A DNA stretch of 42,804 nucleotides from Candidatus Heimdallarchaeota archaeon (GTDB lineage Archaea; Asgardarchaeota; Heimdallarchaeia; Heimdallarchaeales; Heimdallarchaeaceae), in contig BPTM01000200.1 of NCBI GenBank assembly GCA_023705945.1, positions 1 through 42,804 on the forward strand. The letters are read 5' to 3'. The notes under the pieces are model-generated. The model was not told the origin of the DNA and did not search any database. It saw nothing but the letters and a program-made list of their open reading frames with translations. Below, piece after piece: positions 1 to 7,416 of this stretch (position 1 is the stretch's first letter; every line of letters starts with the position of its first letter). The translations under genes and the position numbers were made by a program.

Positions 1-1146
1 GGAGCTTTTATTTCTAGAGCAAAGGATTTCAAAACGAACAAAGGAATACTCAAAAAAGATATTCTTGTAATAAGATTATATCTAAATGGATATTCAAGAA
101 TGCACTTTGGAGGGAAAGATATTGATGTCTTAAAACCTAGATATTCTTTGTTCAGTATACAAAAATCAAGTGGTTTAGGAGATATGGAAAGCATTGAGAC
201 TGTTCTTTCCTTGAACAAGTTACAGTTTCTTGAGCTAAAAAACAAATTGGAAGGAAAAATACCATGGTCCAAAGAGGATAGGGGAATCACAGAACAAGAA
301 CTTTGCAAAACTAGTTTTATGAAAGATTTATTTAGAGCTTATGAGAGATTCAGATTTACTAGAAAGCTAAAAAAAGATGGTAGCAAGGGAACAGATGTAT
401 TCCATGTTACAGATACAGAACATAAACATAGTATGAAAAAAGAATACTCAGAAAAAAACAGAAGATTATTCATCAGAAACAGCTATATAACAAGTTATAA
501 CCATGATGAACTCAAGAAATTTATATTAAAGTATATAGAATTCCTAGGAAATCATAAATCAACGGAGCACCTAACTGAAATAACGGTAAAACTTGTTATT
601 GATAAGATAGATAAAGATGGACATAGAACAGTTTCTTCCGTAGGAAGAGCACTTCAAAAAACGAAAATATTGAACTTGAAACCAGGTGAAACAAGCTCAG
701 TATTAGGTGATAACATCAAGTATCTGTGGCAAGAGCTAGAAGAAATTTTAAGAATAAAGGAGAAATTAATTTCATTTTATGATGCAGGTGTTATTAGTCA
801 TACAGTTTCAAGAGATTCAAAGATAAAATTCTATTCCAAAAAACTACGGGAACTGAATCCAGAGTATAGCATCTTTGAAAGCATTATTTACAATGATGAA
901 GAGTATAATTTCTCACCTGATTCTTATACATGGTTTGATAACAAATCAGGAAAAGTTATCTCATTGGAAAATATCTTGCTAAAAGGAATTAGAAAAGGAC
1001 AGAGTGACAAACAACAAAAGCTAGTAAAGATATTTGATTTGCTTCAAGTATTTCAAAATGAAATAATTAAAGTAAAGACAGATAAACAAGGGAGGATCCA
1101 AGGTAAAACCAAAGGATGGACAAAGTTGAACTCTGAACTTAACTAA
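1..1146 (+). CDS. unknown protein, 3' part of gene (5' cut by window edge)
   Basis: The reading frame is open from base 1, so the gene begins upstream of the window. At least 381 residues are visible. The visible part is hydrophilic, rich in Lys, Glu and Ser, with no transmembrane segment, signal peptide or cysteine cluster. I do not recognise the family. It shows no clear tyrosine-recombinase catalytic pattern, although its position just before a tRNA gene used as an attachment site made that worth checking. It ends 83 nt before tRNA-Lys(CTT). The first ATG in view is at 100, but nothing marks it as a start. Confidence 0.7.
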   Translation, partial: GAFISRAKDFKTNKGILKKDILVIRLYLNGYSRMHFGGKDIDVLKPRYSLFSIQKSSGLGDMESIETVLSLNKLQFLELKNKLEGKIPWSKEDRGITEQELCKTSFMKDLFRAYERFRFTRKLKKDGSKGTDVFHVTDTEHKHSMKKEYSEKNRRLFIRNSYITSYNHDELKKFILKYIEFLGNHKSTEHLTEITVKLVIDKIDKDGHRTVSSVGRALQKTKILNLKPGETSSVLGDNIKYLWQELEEILRIKEKLISFYDAGVISHTVSRDSKIKFYSKKLRELNPEYSIFESIIYNDEEYNFSPDSYTWFDNKSGKVISLENILLKGIRKGQSDKQQKLVKIFDLLQVFQNEIIKVKTDKQGRIQGKTKGWTKLNSELN

Positions 1147-1184
1147 CCTTAAAAGAATTTGTAACAACATTGAAACATTGACGA

Positions 1185-1199
1185 AAAAATTTTTAAAAG
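1185..1199 (+). promoter_or_regulatory. TATA-like box for tRNA-Lys(CTT)
   Basis: An AT-rich stretch with core aatttttaaaa lies about 35 nt before the tRNA 5' end, the spacing expected of an archaeal box A. It is also downstream of the preceding gene's stop, so the tRNA probably has its own promoter. Confidence 0.45.
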
Positions 1200-1252
1200 C
1201 AAATAGAAGTTTAGAACACCTAACAAAGCGGGCCTGTGGCTCAGTTAGGTAG

Positions 1253-1284
1253 AGTTTGTTTCGAGGTATTCGACAAACGCCTAA
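1253..1284 (+). other. non-canonical tRNA intron (D stem, between positions 22 and 23)
   Basis: The 32-nt insertion fits a strict 3-4-3 bulge-helix-bulge. The central helix AGGT (1247-1250) pairs with GCCT (1279-1282, one G-U). Bulges are AGA (1251-1253) and AAA (1283-1285). The intron helix GTTTGT (1254-1259) pairs with ACAAAC (1273-1278). Cutting after the second base of each bulge removes exactly 1253-1284 and leaves the D stem GAGC intact. The substrate rule is that of archaeal tRNA-splicing endonuclease. The position is inference from the fold. Confidence 0.85.
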
Positions 1285-1306
1285 AGCAGCGGACTCTTAA
1301 TCCGTC

Positions 1307-1338
1307 GGTCGGCGGTTCAAATCCGCCCAGGCTCGCCA
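1307..1338 (+). repeat. left copy of 32-nt direct repeat (attL-like, tRNA 3' end)
   Basis: It begins in the variable region of tRNA-Lys(CTT) and ends at the encoded CCA. It is identical to 7311-7342. Flanking bases differ on both sides, so the repeat is exactly 32 nt. Confidence 0.85.
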
Positions 1339-1520
1339 TCTTCCTTTCTCTCTTCGTTTTTTAATCCTCTCCTACCTCTCAAGAGGAAAATAGAAGAAAA
1401 AAACAATTGGATGAAGCACTTTCTTCTATTATTACTGAAATTTCTAAATGTCTTTAATATGATATCAATCTAAATACTGATAATATTATTAATCAGTTTA
1501 TATACTAAAATAAGAATTAG

Positions 1521-2822
1521 ATGATGATTGATATGAATTACAGTGATGATGAGAAACTTGATTATTTCATTTCATTCATTTCAGAGTGTACTAATGAACA
1601 TGGTGAGCTCAAGTATCTAATCGAATTACAAAACTCATTCAATATATCATTCAAACACTTTCTCATCTATCTTAAGGATCTTGAACATTGGAACCCTTTC
1701 TTTGCTGAGAATATTTCTATAGATGAACTGAAAACTAAGGAAATCATCAAGAAAGCACTAGCTTTTGTAGCTTTAGATGAAGAATATCCTTCGGAAATAA
1801 TTGCTTTCATACCTGAACTTGATATTAGTTTTTCATCCTCTGAAAAGAAATGGCATGAAAAGAAAGAAGAAGTATTATTAATTGAGCGAAACTTTTCCAT
1901 GGAAGGACATATAACAAAAATAAGCATGAATAAAAACAATGAATGGACTAAACTTATCCTTGTAAAATCACTTGAAACTAGTTCTAAAGATGAAATTCCA
2001 ATTAAAATCAAAACTACACTCATCAAAGATATAGAAGTTAATGATTATGTTATTATTCAAGGTTACGAAAAACAACTTCCTTTGAAAAAAGGTAGAACAG
2101 CAACAATAGAATATGATAAAATTGGAACAAAAATTGACAAAGACTCTAATTTTCTGATAAGGATCAATGATAGACATATAGCAGACTTGTTGGAAACTTT
2201 TCCAGAGGATAAAGAAGCAATTCTAGAAATTTCAAAGAAAGCAACAATCCTTGAAGAAGAGAATAGACTTAAACTACCAAAATCAGTTCTCTCTTCTCAA
2301 CTATGTATTTTATCACTATGTAGATTCTATATCTCGCCCAAATATGATATGGGTAAATACCGGGATTTTTTTAGTTCTGTTTCCATTTTGAAATTGCTAG
2401 AATTACAAAATAAGACTTATTCCATTCTCAGAAAACTAGACGTGAATGATCTTGCAAGGCAATATGGACTGATTAATTTTGAATTTAATTTTCCATTCTT
2501 GAATGATAAAATTAGTAAACAAGTTTATGCAACTTTCACCGAGCTCATAAATAGGTTCCCTAAAGAGGAGGAGATTATTACAATAACTAAACAGAATACT
2601 TTAGATATTCTAGAACTCGAAATGCTACCTATTCACCATGTTACAATGAGTGTAGATTCACTTTATTTTATTCTATTAAATGTTTATTACCCTATCAAAA
2701 AGAATTTTGAGAGATTCAGGAAATATTTTACAAATAAACATAAACCCCAATCTAGACGTTTTGGAACTATTCGGGGTAATTTCATACAAAAATTGATGAG
2801 ATTGATTTACTTGAAAGTTTAA
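1521..2822 (+). CDS. unknown 433-aa protein, putative element cargo
   Basis: I do not recognise this protein. It is soluble, with no signal peptide or membrane span. A stretch around residues 125-215 alternates hydrophobic beta-like strands with a turn containing VNDYVIIQG. This could be an OB-fold-like domain, and DNA-binding replication proteins are one possibility, but that is weak inference. Before and after it the sequence is mostly helical, and the C-terminus is basic (RRFGTIRG near 415). No Walker, recombinase or nuclease motif is visible. It is the first gene inside the tRNA-flanked segment. The start is uncertain: ATG at 1521 is followed by in-frame ATGs at codons 2 and 5, with no clear Shine-Dalgarno. 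Confidence 0.75.
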   Translation: MMIDMNYSDDEKLDYFISFISECTNEHGELKYLIELQNSFNISFKHFLIYLKDLEHWNPFFAENISIDELKTKEIIKKALAFVALDEEYPSEIIAFIPELDISFSSSEKKWHEKKEEVLLIERNFSMEGHITKISMNKNNEWTKLILVKSLETSSKDEIPIKIKTTLIKDIEVNDYVIIQGYEKQLPLKKGRTATIEYDKIGTKIDKDSNFLIRINDRHIADLLETFPEDKEAILEISKKATILEEENRLKLPKSVLSSQLCILSLCRFYISPKYDMGKYRDFFSSVSILKLLELQNKTYSILRKLDVNDLARQYGLINFEFNFPFLNDKISKQVYATFTELINRFPKEEEIITITKQNTLDILELEMLPIHHVTMSVDSLYFILLNVYYPIKKNFERFRKYFTNKHKPQSRRFGTIRGNFIQKLMRLIYLKV

Positions 2823-3169
2823 TTGAAACAAAGTAGTTGATTCTTGGTTTGAAAACACCACATAAATAAATGTCTCTTGCTTTTCTATCTCTTCTGATTT
2901 CGTCAATCAAAGAAACTCTTGAACTGATAACTGTGTGTTCTTCTGCAACGGAAAATGTACTAGAAGAAGTTAGCATCTGTATCATTATTGTTACCACTAG
3001 GAATTATGCTAGTGATTTATGCATGATTTTTCTTCCTTTTTATTATATTTTATATTCAGAACGTTCTTAATAGATATATGTGGAACAATTTAAAAATCTT
3101 CAAGATGCCAATCTCCACTCCGTGTAAGTTTTTCCAGATGCCACATACACATGGTAACCCCTCTTATTT

Positions 3170-3198
3170 AACTGTCACCAACGTGGGTGGAGTTAACA
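3170..3198 (+). promoter_or_regulatory. 29-nt motif, copy A, upstream of the S8 protease TATA box
   Basis: It consists of AACTGTCAC, five unlike bases, then TGGGTGGAGTTAACA. The same blocks with the same spacing occur at 7033-7061 beside the beta-helix gene, so 24 of 29 bases match. It ends about 24 bp before the TATA box, where archaeal activators commonly bind. Relative to its gene, this copy points the opposite way to copy B. Confidence 0.5.
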
Positions 3199-3221
3199 TT
3201 CATTAGCTAATCTGCATAATG

Positions 3222-3230
3222 TTTTTATAT
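3222..3230 (+). promoter_or_regulatory. TATA box of the S8 protease gene
   Basis: The sequence tttttatat lies about 70 nt before the ATG, so transcription would start around 3255. A Shine-Dalgarno aaggag follows about 3281-3286, ahead of the ATG at 3298. Confidence 0.45.
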
Positions 3231-3297
3231 TTACAATTAAATAAAATGCAAATCCTAATAGAATGGGTAGTACTAATACAAAGGAGAAATAAAAAGG

Positions 3298-5259
3298 ATG
3301 AGTTATAATAACAAAAAAATTTATACTTGTTTAATTGTTGTTTTATTAATTGCAACTGCTTGCAGCAGAAGGCAAATTTCTCAAGTTGCATATTATGAAT
3401 CAATCGATGAAAACAACACTAACGTTGTATTGAAAGATGTTCAAACTAAGCTAAATTATGCGGGAATAACAGACTATTCTAACAAAATTGAATTTTTTGG
3501 AACAGACACGCTTGATTGGGGTGTTGATGAAACTGATGCAGAAATAGTTTGGGGAGGATTTGATGGAGCAACTAGCATTTTGGATGACGACCATGTAGCT
3601 GGAAGAAATGTTAAAGTTGCTATAATCGATTCTGGTCTGGATTATGATCACGAGGATTTCTACGGTAAATATATTATAGGAATAAACTATTACTGGATAG
3701 GTGAAAGATTTGGTGATATTGGGACCAATGACCTCTATGGTGCTGAAAATTATCATGGTACACATGTAGCTGGGATAATCGCTGCTAATGACAATGATCT
3801 AGACGATTCAGTTATTGGTGTTGCACCCGAAGTGGATTTGTACATAGCGAATGTCTATAATGGTGAGGATTTCAACGAATTTGGGGAGTTGTGTGGAATT
3901 GAAGCTCCGTGGATTATTGAAGCAATTATATGGGCAACGAATCAAGGAGTTGATGTAATATCAATAAGTGTAGGTCAAAGTGATGACATTGGTCCTGGAA
4001 TCCAAACAGCTATACAAAATGCATTCGATGCAGGGATTATTATTGTTGCAGCTTCAGGTAACTACAAAAAAGATGTGGGAATTCCAGCAATTTGTGATCC
4101 AGCAGCTAATGATCATGTAATTGCTGTTGGAGCAATTAATGAAAATAGAAAGTTTGCTGACGAGATGGGAGAAGAAGGAGGTTGGAGTAGTTGTTTTGGT
4201 CCTGAACAAGAATTAGTCGCACCTGGTGTTAACATACTAAGTACCACACCAGGTAGTAATTATGGTACTAGTGATGGTACATCTTTTGCTGCACCTATGG
4301 TTACAGGTGTTTGCGCTCTTTTGATAGAGAAAAGTCGAGAATTATTTGGTTTCAAACTACCTCCTGAAGATATCAGGAGAGTATTAGCTCGAACTGCAAT
4401 TGATCGTGGGGTACCAAATCGAGATGACTACTATGGTTGGGGTGAAGTTAATGCTAAATTAGCCATTGATGCTTTAGAAACCGATAGTGATGGGGATAAT
4501 TTAATTGACATTTTAGAAGAATACTATAACACAAACCCATTAATAGCAGACTCAGATGGAGATACACTGCTTGATGGAGATGAAGTATACGTCCATAAAA
4601 CAGATCCAAACAGTCAAGATTCGGATAACGATAATATTCCAGATAATGAAGAACTCAACGTTTATGGAACCGACCCTAATGACAATGATTCAGACGATGA
4701 TTCCATGCCTGATGGTTGGGAAGTAGATAATAATCTCAATCCTTTAGCTAATGATTCTGGTTTAGATCCTGATGGGGATGGTTTAACTAACTTTGAAGAA
4801 TATACTCACGGTACTGACCCTCATGATACTGATACAGATAATGATGGGCTGTCAGATGGGCAAGAATTAAATCCATTGAATAATACAGATCCTACCAATC
4901 CAGATACGGATGGGGATGGGCTGTCAGATGGACAAGAGGTCTATGGAGTTGATGTTCCTGGTTTAGGATTACGCTATACTGATCCTACTGACTCTGATAC
5001 GGATAATGATGGATTAACGGATGGACAGGAAGTGAATGGTCTTGTCTTTGGAGATCATGGAATATTCTATACTGACCCAATAAATAGTGATAGTGATGGT
5101 GATGAATCAAATGATCGCCTGGAATGGATATTTGGAACCAATCCATTTAATCAAGATACGGATAATGATGGTTACACTGACTATGAAGAGTTCTGTGCGG
5201 GCACAGATCCTAATGATCCTCTTAGTAAACCTGGAGGTGGTGGATGGTTTTTTCCCTAA
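3298..5259 (+). CDS. exported subtilisin-like serine protease (family S8) with calcium-binding repeats
   Basis: This is a secreted endopeptidase of the subtilase family. An N-terminal hydrophobic segment (residues 8-22) ends in a cysteine (ATAC, C22) and suggests a signal peptide, possibly a lipoprotein anchor. The S8 triad is complete: Asp111 in AIIDSGLD, His153 in HGTHVAG and Ser329 in GTSFAAP, with oxyanion Asn255 in AASGN. From about residue 395 to 645 the protein is a chain of DxDxDG units with intervening TDP and Gly motifs, as in thrombospondin type-3 repeats, probably a calcium-stiffened stalk. The C-terminus is GGGGWFFP with no membrane anchor. Residues 40-100 probably form a short prodomain. 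It lies in the tRNA-flanked segment, tail to tail with the beta-helix gene. Confidence 0.93.
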   Translation: MSYNNKKIYTCLIVVLLIATACSRRQISQVAYYESIDENNTNVVLKDVQTKLNYAGITDYSNKIEFFGTDTLDWGVDETDAEIVWGGFDGATSILDDDHVAGRNVKVAIIDSGLDYDHEDFYGKYIIGINYYWIGERFGDIGTNDLYGAENYHGTHVAGIIAANDNDLDDSVIGVAPEVDLYIANVYNGEDFNEFGELCGIEAPWIIEAIIWATNQGVDVISISVGQSDDIGPGIQTAIQNAFDAGIIIVAASGNYKKDVGIPAICDPAANDHVIAVGAINENRKFADEMGEEGGWSSCFGPEQELVAPGVNILSTTPGSNYGTSDGTSFAAPMVTGVCALLIEKSRELFGFKLPPEDIRRVLARTAIDRGVPNRDDYYGWGEVNAKLAIDALETDSDGDNLIDILEEYYNTNPLIADSDGDTLLDGDEVYVHKTDPNSQDSDNDNIPDNEELNVYGTDPNDNDSDDDSMPDGWEVDNNLNPLANDSGLDPDGDGLTNFEEYTHGTDPHDTDTDNDGLSDGQELNPLNNTDPTNPDTDGDGLSDGQEVYGVDVPGLGLRYTDPTDSDTDNDGLTDGQEVNGLVFGDHGIFYTDPINSDSDGDESNDRLEWIFGTNPFNQDTDNDGYTDYEEFCAGTDPNDPLSKPGGGGWFFP

Positions 5260-5303
5260 TATCCTACTCTAATCAAAAACATTGAGTTAAGAATGAAAAC
5301 TTG

Positions 5304-5329
5304 TTTATTTTTTTCATAATTTTTTTTTC
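5304..5329 (+). terminator. T-rich transcription terminator after the protease gene
   Basis: Two T runs (seven and nine T) lie 45-70 nt past the stop codon. Archaeal RNA polymerase terminates at such runs without a hairpin. Confidence 0.5.
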
Positions 5330-5351
5330 TCAACAAAAATAACAAGGTTTT

Positions 5352-6953
5352 TCACTTGTTTTTATGTTTTATTTTTAATATTGGAACGGCAATAGCGACC
5401 AATAAGAGAAAGAGATGGAGTGAAAGAAACATAGAAAACTCATCAATTCGAGGAGTAATGGAAGGGAAGAGGAGAGGATAAAGATCTACTGAACCAGCAG
5501 AACCACCGATGGAATAAGAACCAGTTCCTGACCAATCGGACCAATAATTGCCTAGATGTGTCGTCTCGTTATACCAACTATTGTTCAGTCCAAAATCCTC
5601 AGCTTGCCAATCATATAAGTGATTATTCTCAAAAAACGTGTTTAGGTAGAGCGTATTATTATGAGAATTTTCTCCAATATATACAGCATAACTCACACAT
5701 TCTTGAATAAGATTGTAATAAAAAACATTAAAGTGTGAATCTTTTAACACGAAACCTAAGTCACCAATTTGAATAATGTTATATGCAATAAACGAATAAG
5801 TGGTGTATACCAAGTAAATATTCCTACCCAAACACTTGAAAAACGTGTTATTTGTTATTATTGTTGAGCTTGTGTTATAGATAAAAAGAGACGCAGAACA
5901 TTCATTAAAAGAATTATTATGAATCCAAGCCGAACTACTCTCTACTAATCGAATACATATAGATTGGTCATAAAAAGTATTATTTGCAAATAGGCAGTAA
6001 TCTGATTGAATGAACTCTATTCCATAGAATGCGTTGCTTCTAATGGTGTTGTTTTCAACCTGTATGTTATTCGATTCCTCTATTAAGGTTCCCCTAAAAT
6101 TCTCATAGATGAGATTATTGTACAACACAATTTGCTCACAATATATGAGATGAAAGCCAATACCCCCATTATTCAGAATTTGGTTGGAGATGTTTAGATT
6201 GGTGCAATTTACAAGTATAATTTGCCCATAGTCAGGAGTAGAAAGTACAGTATCAACTGAGTTTGTAATAAATGTTAATGGTTTGTCTTCAACGAAATTA
6301 TCAACAATCACACATTCTAAATATTCTGGAAGAGAAAGATTCTTGATCTCTAAACCACTATTATAGAAATAATTATGCTTCACCTGTATAGACTTTGCAT
6401 TATCTGCGCGAATTCCATATCTTTTGCTTTCAAAAAATTTATTGTGTGACAGATTGCAATTAAACGAATTCCTTATATCGATTCCATAAAAATTGTAACT
6501 TATAGAATTATTGAATGAAGTAATATTGTGTGTACTTTCAACATCAATTCCTGCAAAACTGTAGTCAATAACGTTGTTTAGAATTTTAACAGTTCCATTT
6601 GCTATCGAAGAGAGTTTAATGCCGTAATGAGGAGTGTTAATATAACAATTTCTGATTTCAAAAAACTTCGTGGTAAACATGATCTCCATACCAGGTTTAG
6701 TAAAATCAGTTAAGCTCAGATTCTCTATTAAGTAAGGGTTATCCTCTGTTCCATTACCAGTAAATCCCAAAGTTGTAAAATTATCATCGTGGTTTATGAA
6801 AATTGATTCATGGTCAACAAGTGCTAGTTCGTTATTTAAGTTATTATCTGAAGGTTCCTTTGCGATGGTATTTCTACCAAAGAGAACAGATTTCATTGAG
6901 ATTGTTGAAAGAATAAGAACCATACACCAGAAGAATAATTTTCTTTTACTCAT
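5352..6953 (-). CDS. membrane-anchored right-handed parallel beta-helix (NosD/PbH1-like) protein
   Basis: An N-terminal hydrophobic segment after KRK is a signal peptide or anchor. A C-terminal span (FLLLVAIAVPIL) followed by KIKHKNK anchors the protein, leaving most of it outside the cell. In between are many roughly 22-residue repeats of the form hydrophobic-x-N-N-x-hydrophobic (for example NNTFYDQ, NNSFNEC, NNTFFKC). These are rungs of a NosD/CASH-type beta-helix, a fold that binds polysaccharides or presents a surface. The start is set at 6953, six codons inside the longest frame, because GGAG lies about 9 nt before this ATG and the signal peptide follows at once. Asgard genomes often carry such proteins. 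Its ligand is unknown. Confidence 0.88.
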   Translation of the reverse strand: MSKRKLFFWCMVLILSTISMKSVLFGRNTIAKEPSDNNLNNELALVDHESIFINHDDNFTTLGFTGNGTEDNPYLIENLSLTDFTKPGMEIMFTTKFFEIRNCYINTPHYGIKLSSIANGTVKILNNVIDYSFAGIDVESTHNITSFNNSISYNFYGIDIRNSFNCNLSHNKFFESKRYGIRADNAKSIQVKHNYFYNSGLEIKNLSLPEYLECVIVDNFVEDKPLTFITNSVDTVLSTPDYGQIILVNCTNLNISNQILNNGGIGFHLIYCEQIVLYNNLIYENFRGTLIEESNNIQVENNTIRSNAFYGIEFIQSDYCLFANNTFYDQSICIRLVESSSAWIHNNSFNECSASLFIYNTSSTIITNNTFFKCLGRNIYLVYTTYSFIAYNIIQIGDLGFVLKDSHFNVFYYNLIQECVSYAVYIGENSHNNTLYLNTFFENNHLYDWQAEDFGLNNSWYNETTHLGNYWSDWSGTGSYSIGGSAGSVDLYPLLFPSITPRIDEFSMFLSLHLFLLLVAIAVPILKIKHKNK

Positions 6954-7002
6954 GATGTTATCAATCTCCACACTAGGTATTATACAAGAAAGTATGTTTA
7001 AA

Positions 7003-7011
7003 GATTTATAT
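7003..7011 (-). promoter_or_regulatory. TATA box of the beta-helix gene
   Basis: On the minus strand this reads atataaatc, about 50 nt before the ATG at 6953, within a longer AT-rich stretch. Confidence 0.4.
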
Positions 7012-7032
7012 GTCTTTTTACGAAAACATCGG

Positions 7033-7061
7033 AACTGTCACTATTATGGGTGGAGTTAACA
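7033..7061 (+). promoter_or_regulatory. 29-nt motif, copy B, upstream of the beta-helix TATA box
   Basis: It matches copy A (3170-3198) in the first 9 and last 15 bases, with a 5-base unlike spacer. It lies about 22 bp beyond the TATA box of the minus-strand gene, the mirror of copy A's position. Both copies share the same orientation on the chromosome, so they form direct repeats around the protease/beta-helix pair. Confidence 0.5.
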
Positions 7062-7310
7062 CAAAGATTTCTTCAGAAGTATTACCAATTTTGGAATCAA
7101 AATTGAATATCCACTATGTGAGATATCAGGAAACCAATAAATGAGAAAATTAGTCAAAAGATATCACAGAAGAAGTTTTCCAAAGATATGTCTAGTATTT
7201 TAATTATTGATTTCTCCTATCTTTTAAGATTGGTATGTAATTCAAGGATGAATAACCAACTTATCAATTAAATAATTAATGAACTTTGTTGGATGGTCTA
7301 TATACCACTA

Positions 7311-7342
7311 GGTCGGCGGTTCAAATCCGCCCAGGCTCGCCA
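7311..7342 (+). repeat. right copy of 32-nt direct repeat (attR-like tRNA-Lys fragment)
   Basis: This is an isolated 3' end of tRNA-Lys: part of the variable region, T arm, acceptor 3' strand and CCA. It is identical to 1307-1338. No 5' half precedes it. The rest of the 6972-7416 stretch holds only the beta-helix promoter region and AT-rich DNA. Confidence 0.85.
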
Positions 7343-7416
7343 CACTTATTTTTTCCAGATTTAATGTAGCGCGCAACTGATTATAGAGATGTAAAAAAAG
7401 TAGGAGAGGTTTTAGG

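Larger units (their letters stand above)
1230..1338 (+). tRNA. tRNA-Lys(CTT), with intron in the D arm and encoded CCA
   Basis: The acceptor strand GGGCCTG (1230-1236) pairs with CAGGCTC (1328-1334), followed by discriminator G1335 and encoded CCA. The T arm is GGCGG-TTCAAAT-CCGCC. The anticodon loop is CTCTTAA, giving anticodon CTT, which reads AAG (lysine). The D stem cannot close as written: 32 extra bases separate its 3' strand. Removing 1253-1284 restores GAGC opposite GCTC and gives a normal tRNA. The final 32 nt (1307-1338) recur at 7311-7342, as expected of an integration site. Confidence 0.95.
2823..3297 (+). other. gene-poor stretch, upstream region of the S8 protease
   Basis: No convincing gene lies here. 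Short ORFs on both strands (about 66-71 codons) lack a ribosome binding site. The minus-strand one near 2782-2997 has a hydrophilic protein-like stretch that could be a gene remnant, but I cannot identify it. Two features stand out: the shared motif at 3170-3198 and the TATA box at 3222-3230. Confidence 0.4.
1307..7342. mobile_element. putative element integrated at tRNA-Lys(CTT), about 6 kb
   Basis: The region is bounded by a 32-nt exact direct repeat. The left copy is the 3' end of an intact tRNA-Lys gene. The right copy is an isolated tRNA 3' fragment with no 5' half. This is the classic footprint of site-specific integration into a tRNA 3' end. Between the repeats lie an unrecognised protein (1521-2822), an exported S8 protease (3298-5259) and a membrane-anchored beta-helix protein (5352-6953). 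No integrase is recognisable, so the element may be decayed, mobilised in trans, or reduced to cargo. No replication origin is evident. A tRNA fragment left by another rearrangement is the main alternative. Confidence 0.55.

Noticed and set aside
1-1146. Truncated protein considered as the integrase of the island
   Set aside because: No Arg-His-x-x-Arg...Tyr pattern was seen and the gene lies outside the repeats.
2782-3070. Short overlapping ORFs on both strands in the gap before the protease gene
   Set aside because: No ribosome binding site, no recognisable domain, and they overlap each other. At most one may be a relic.
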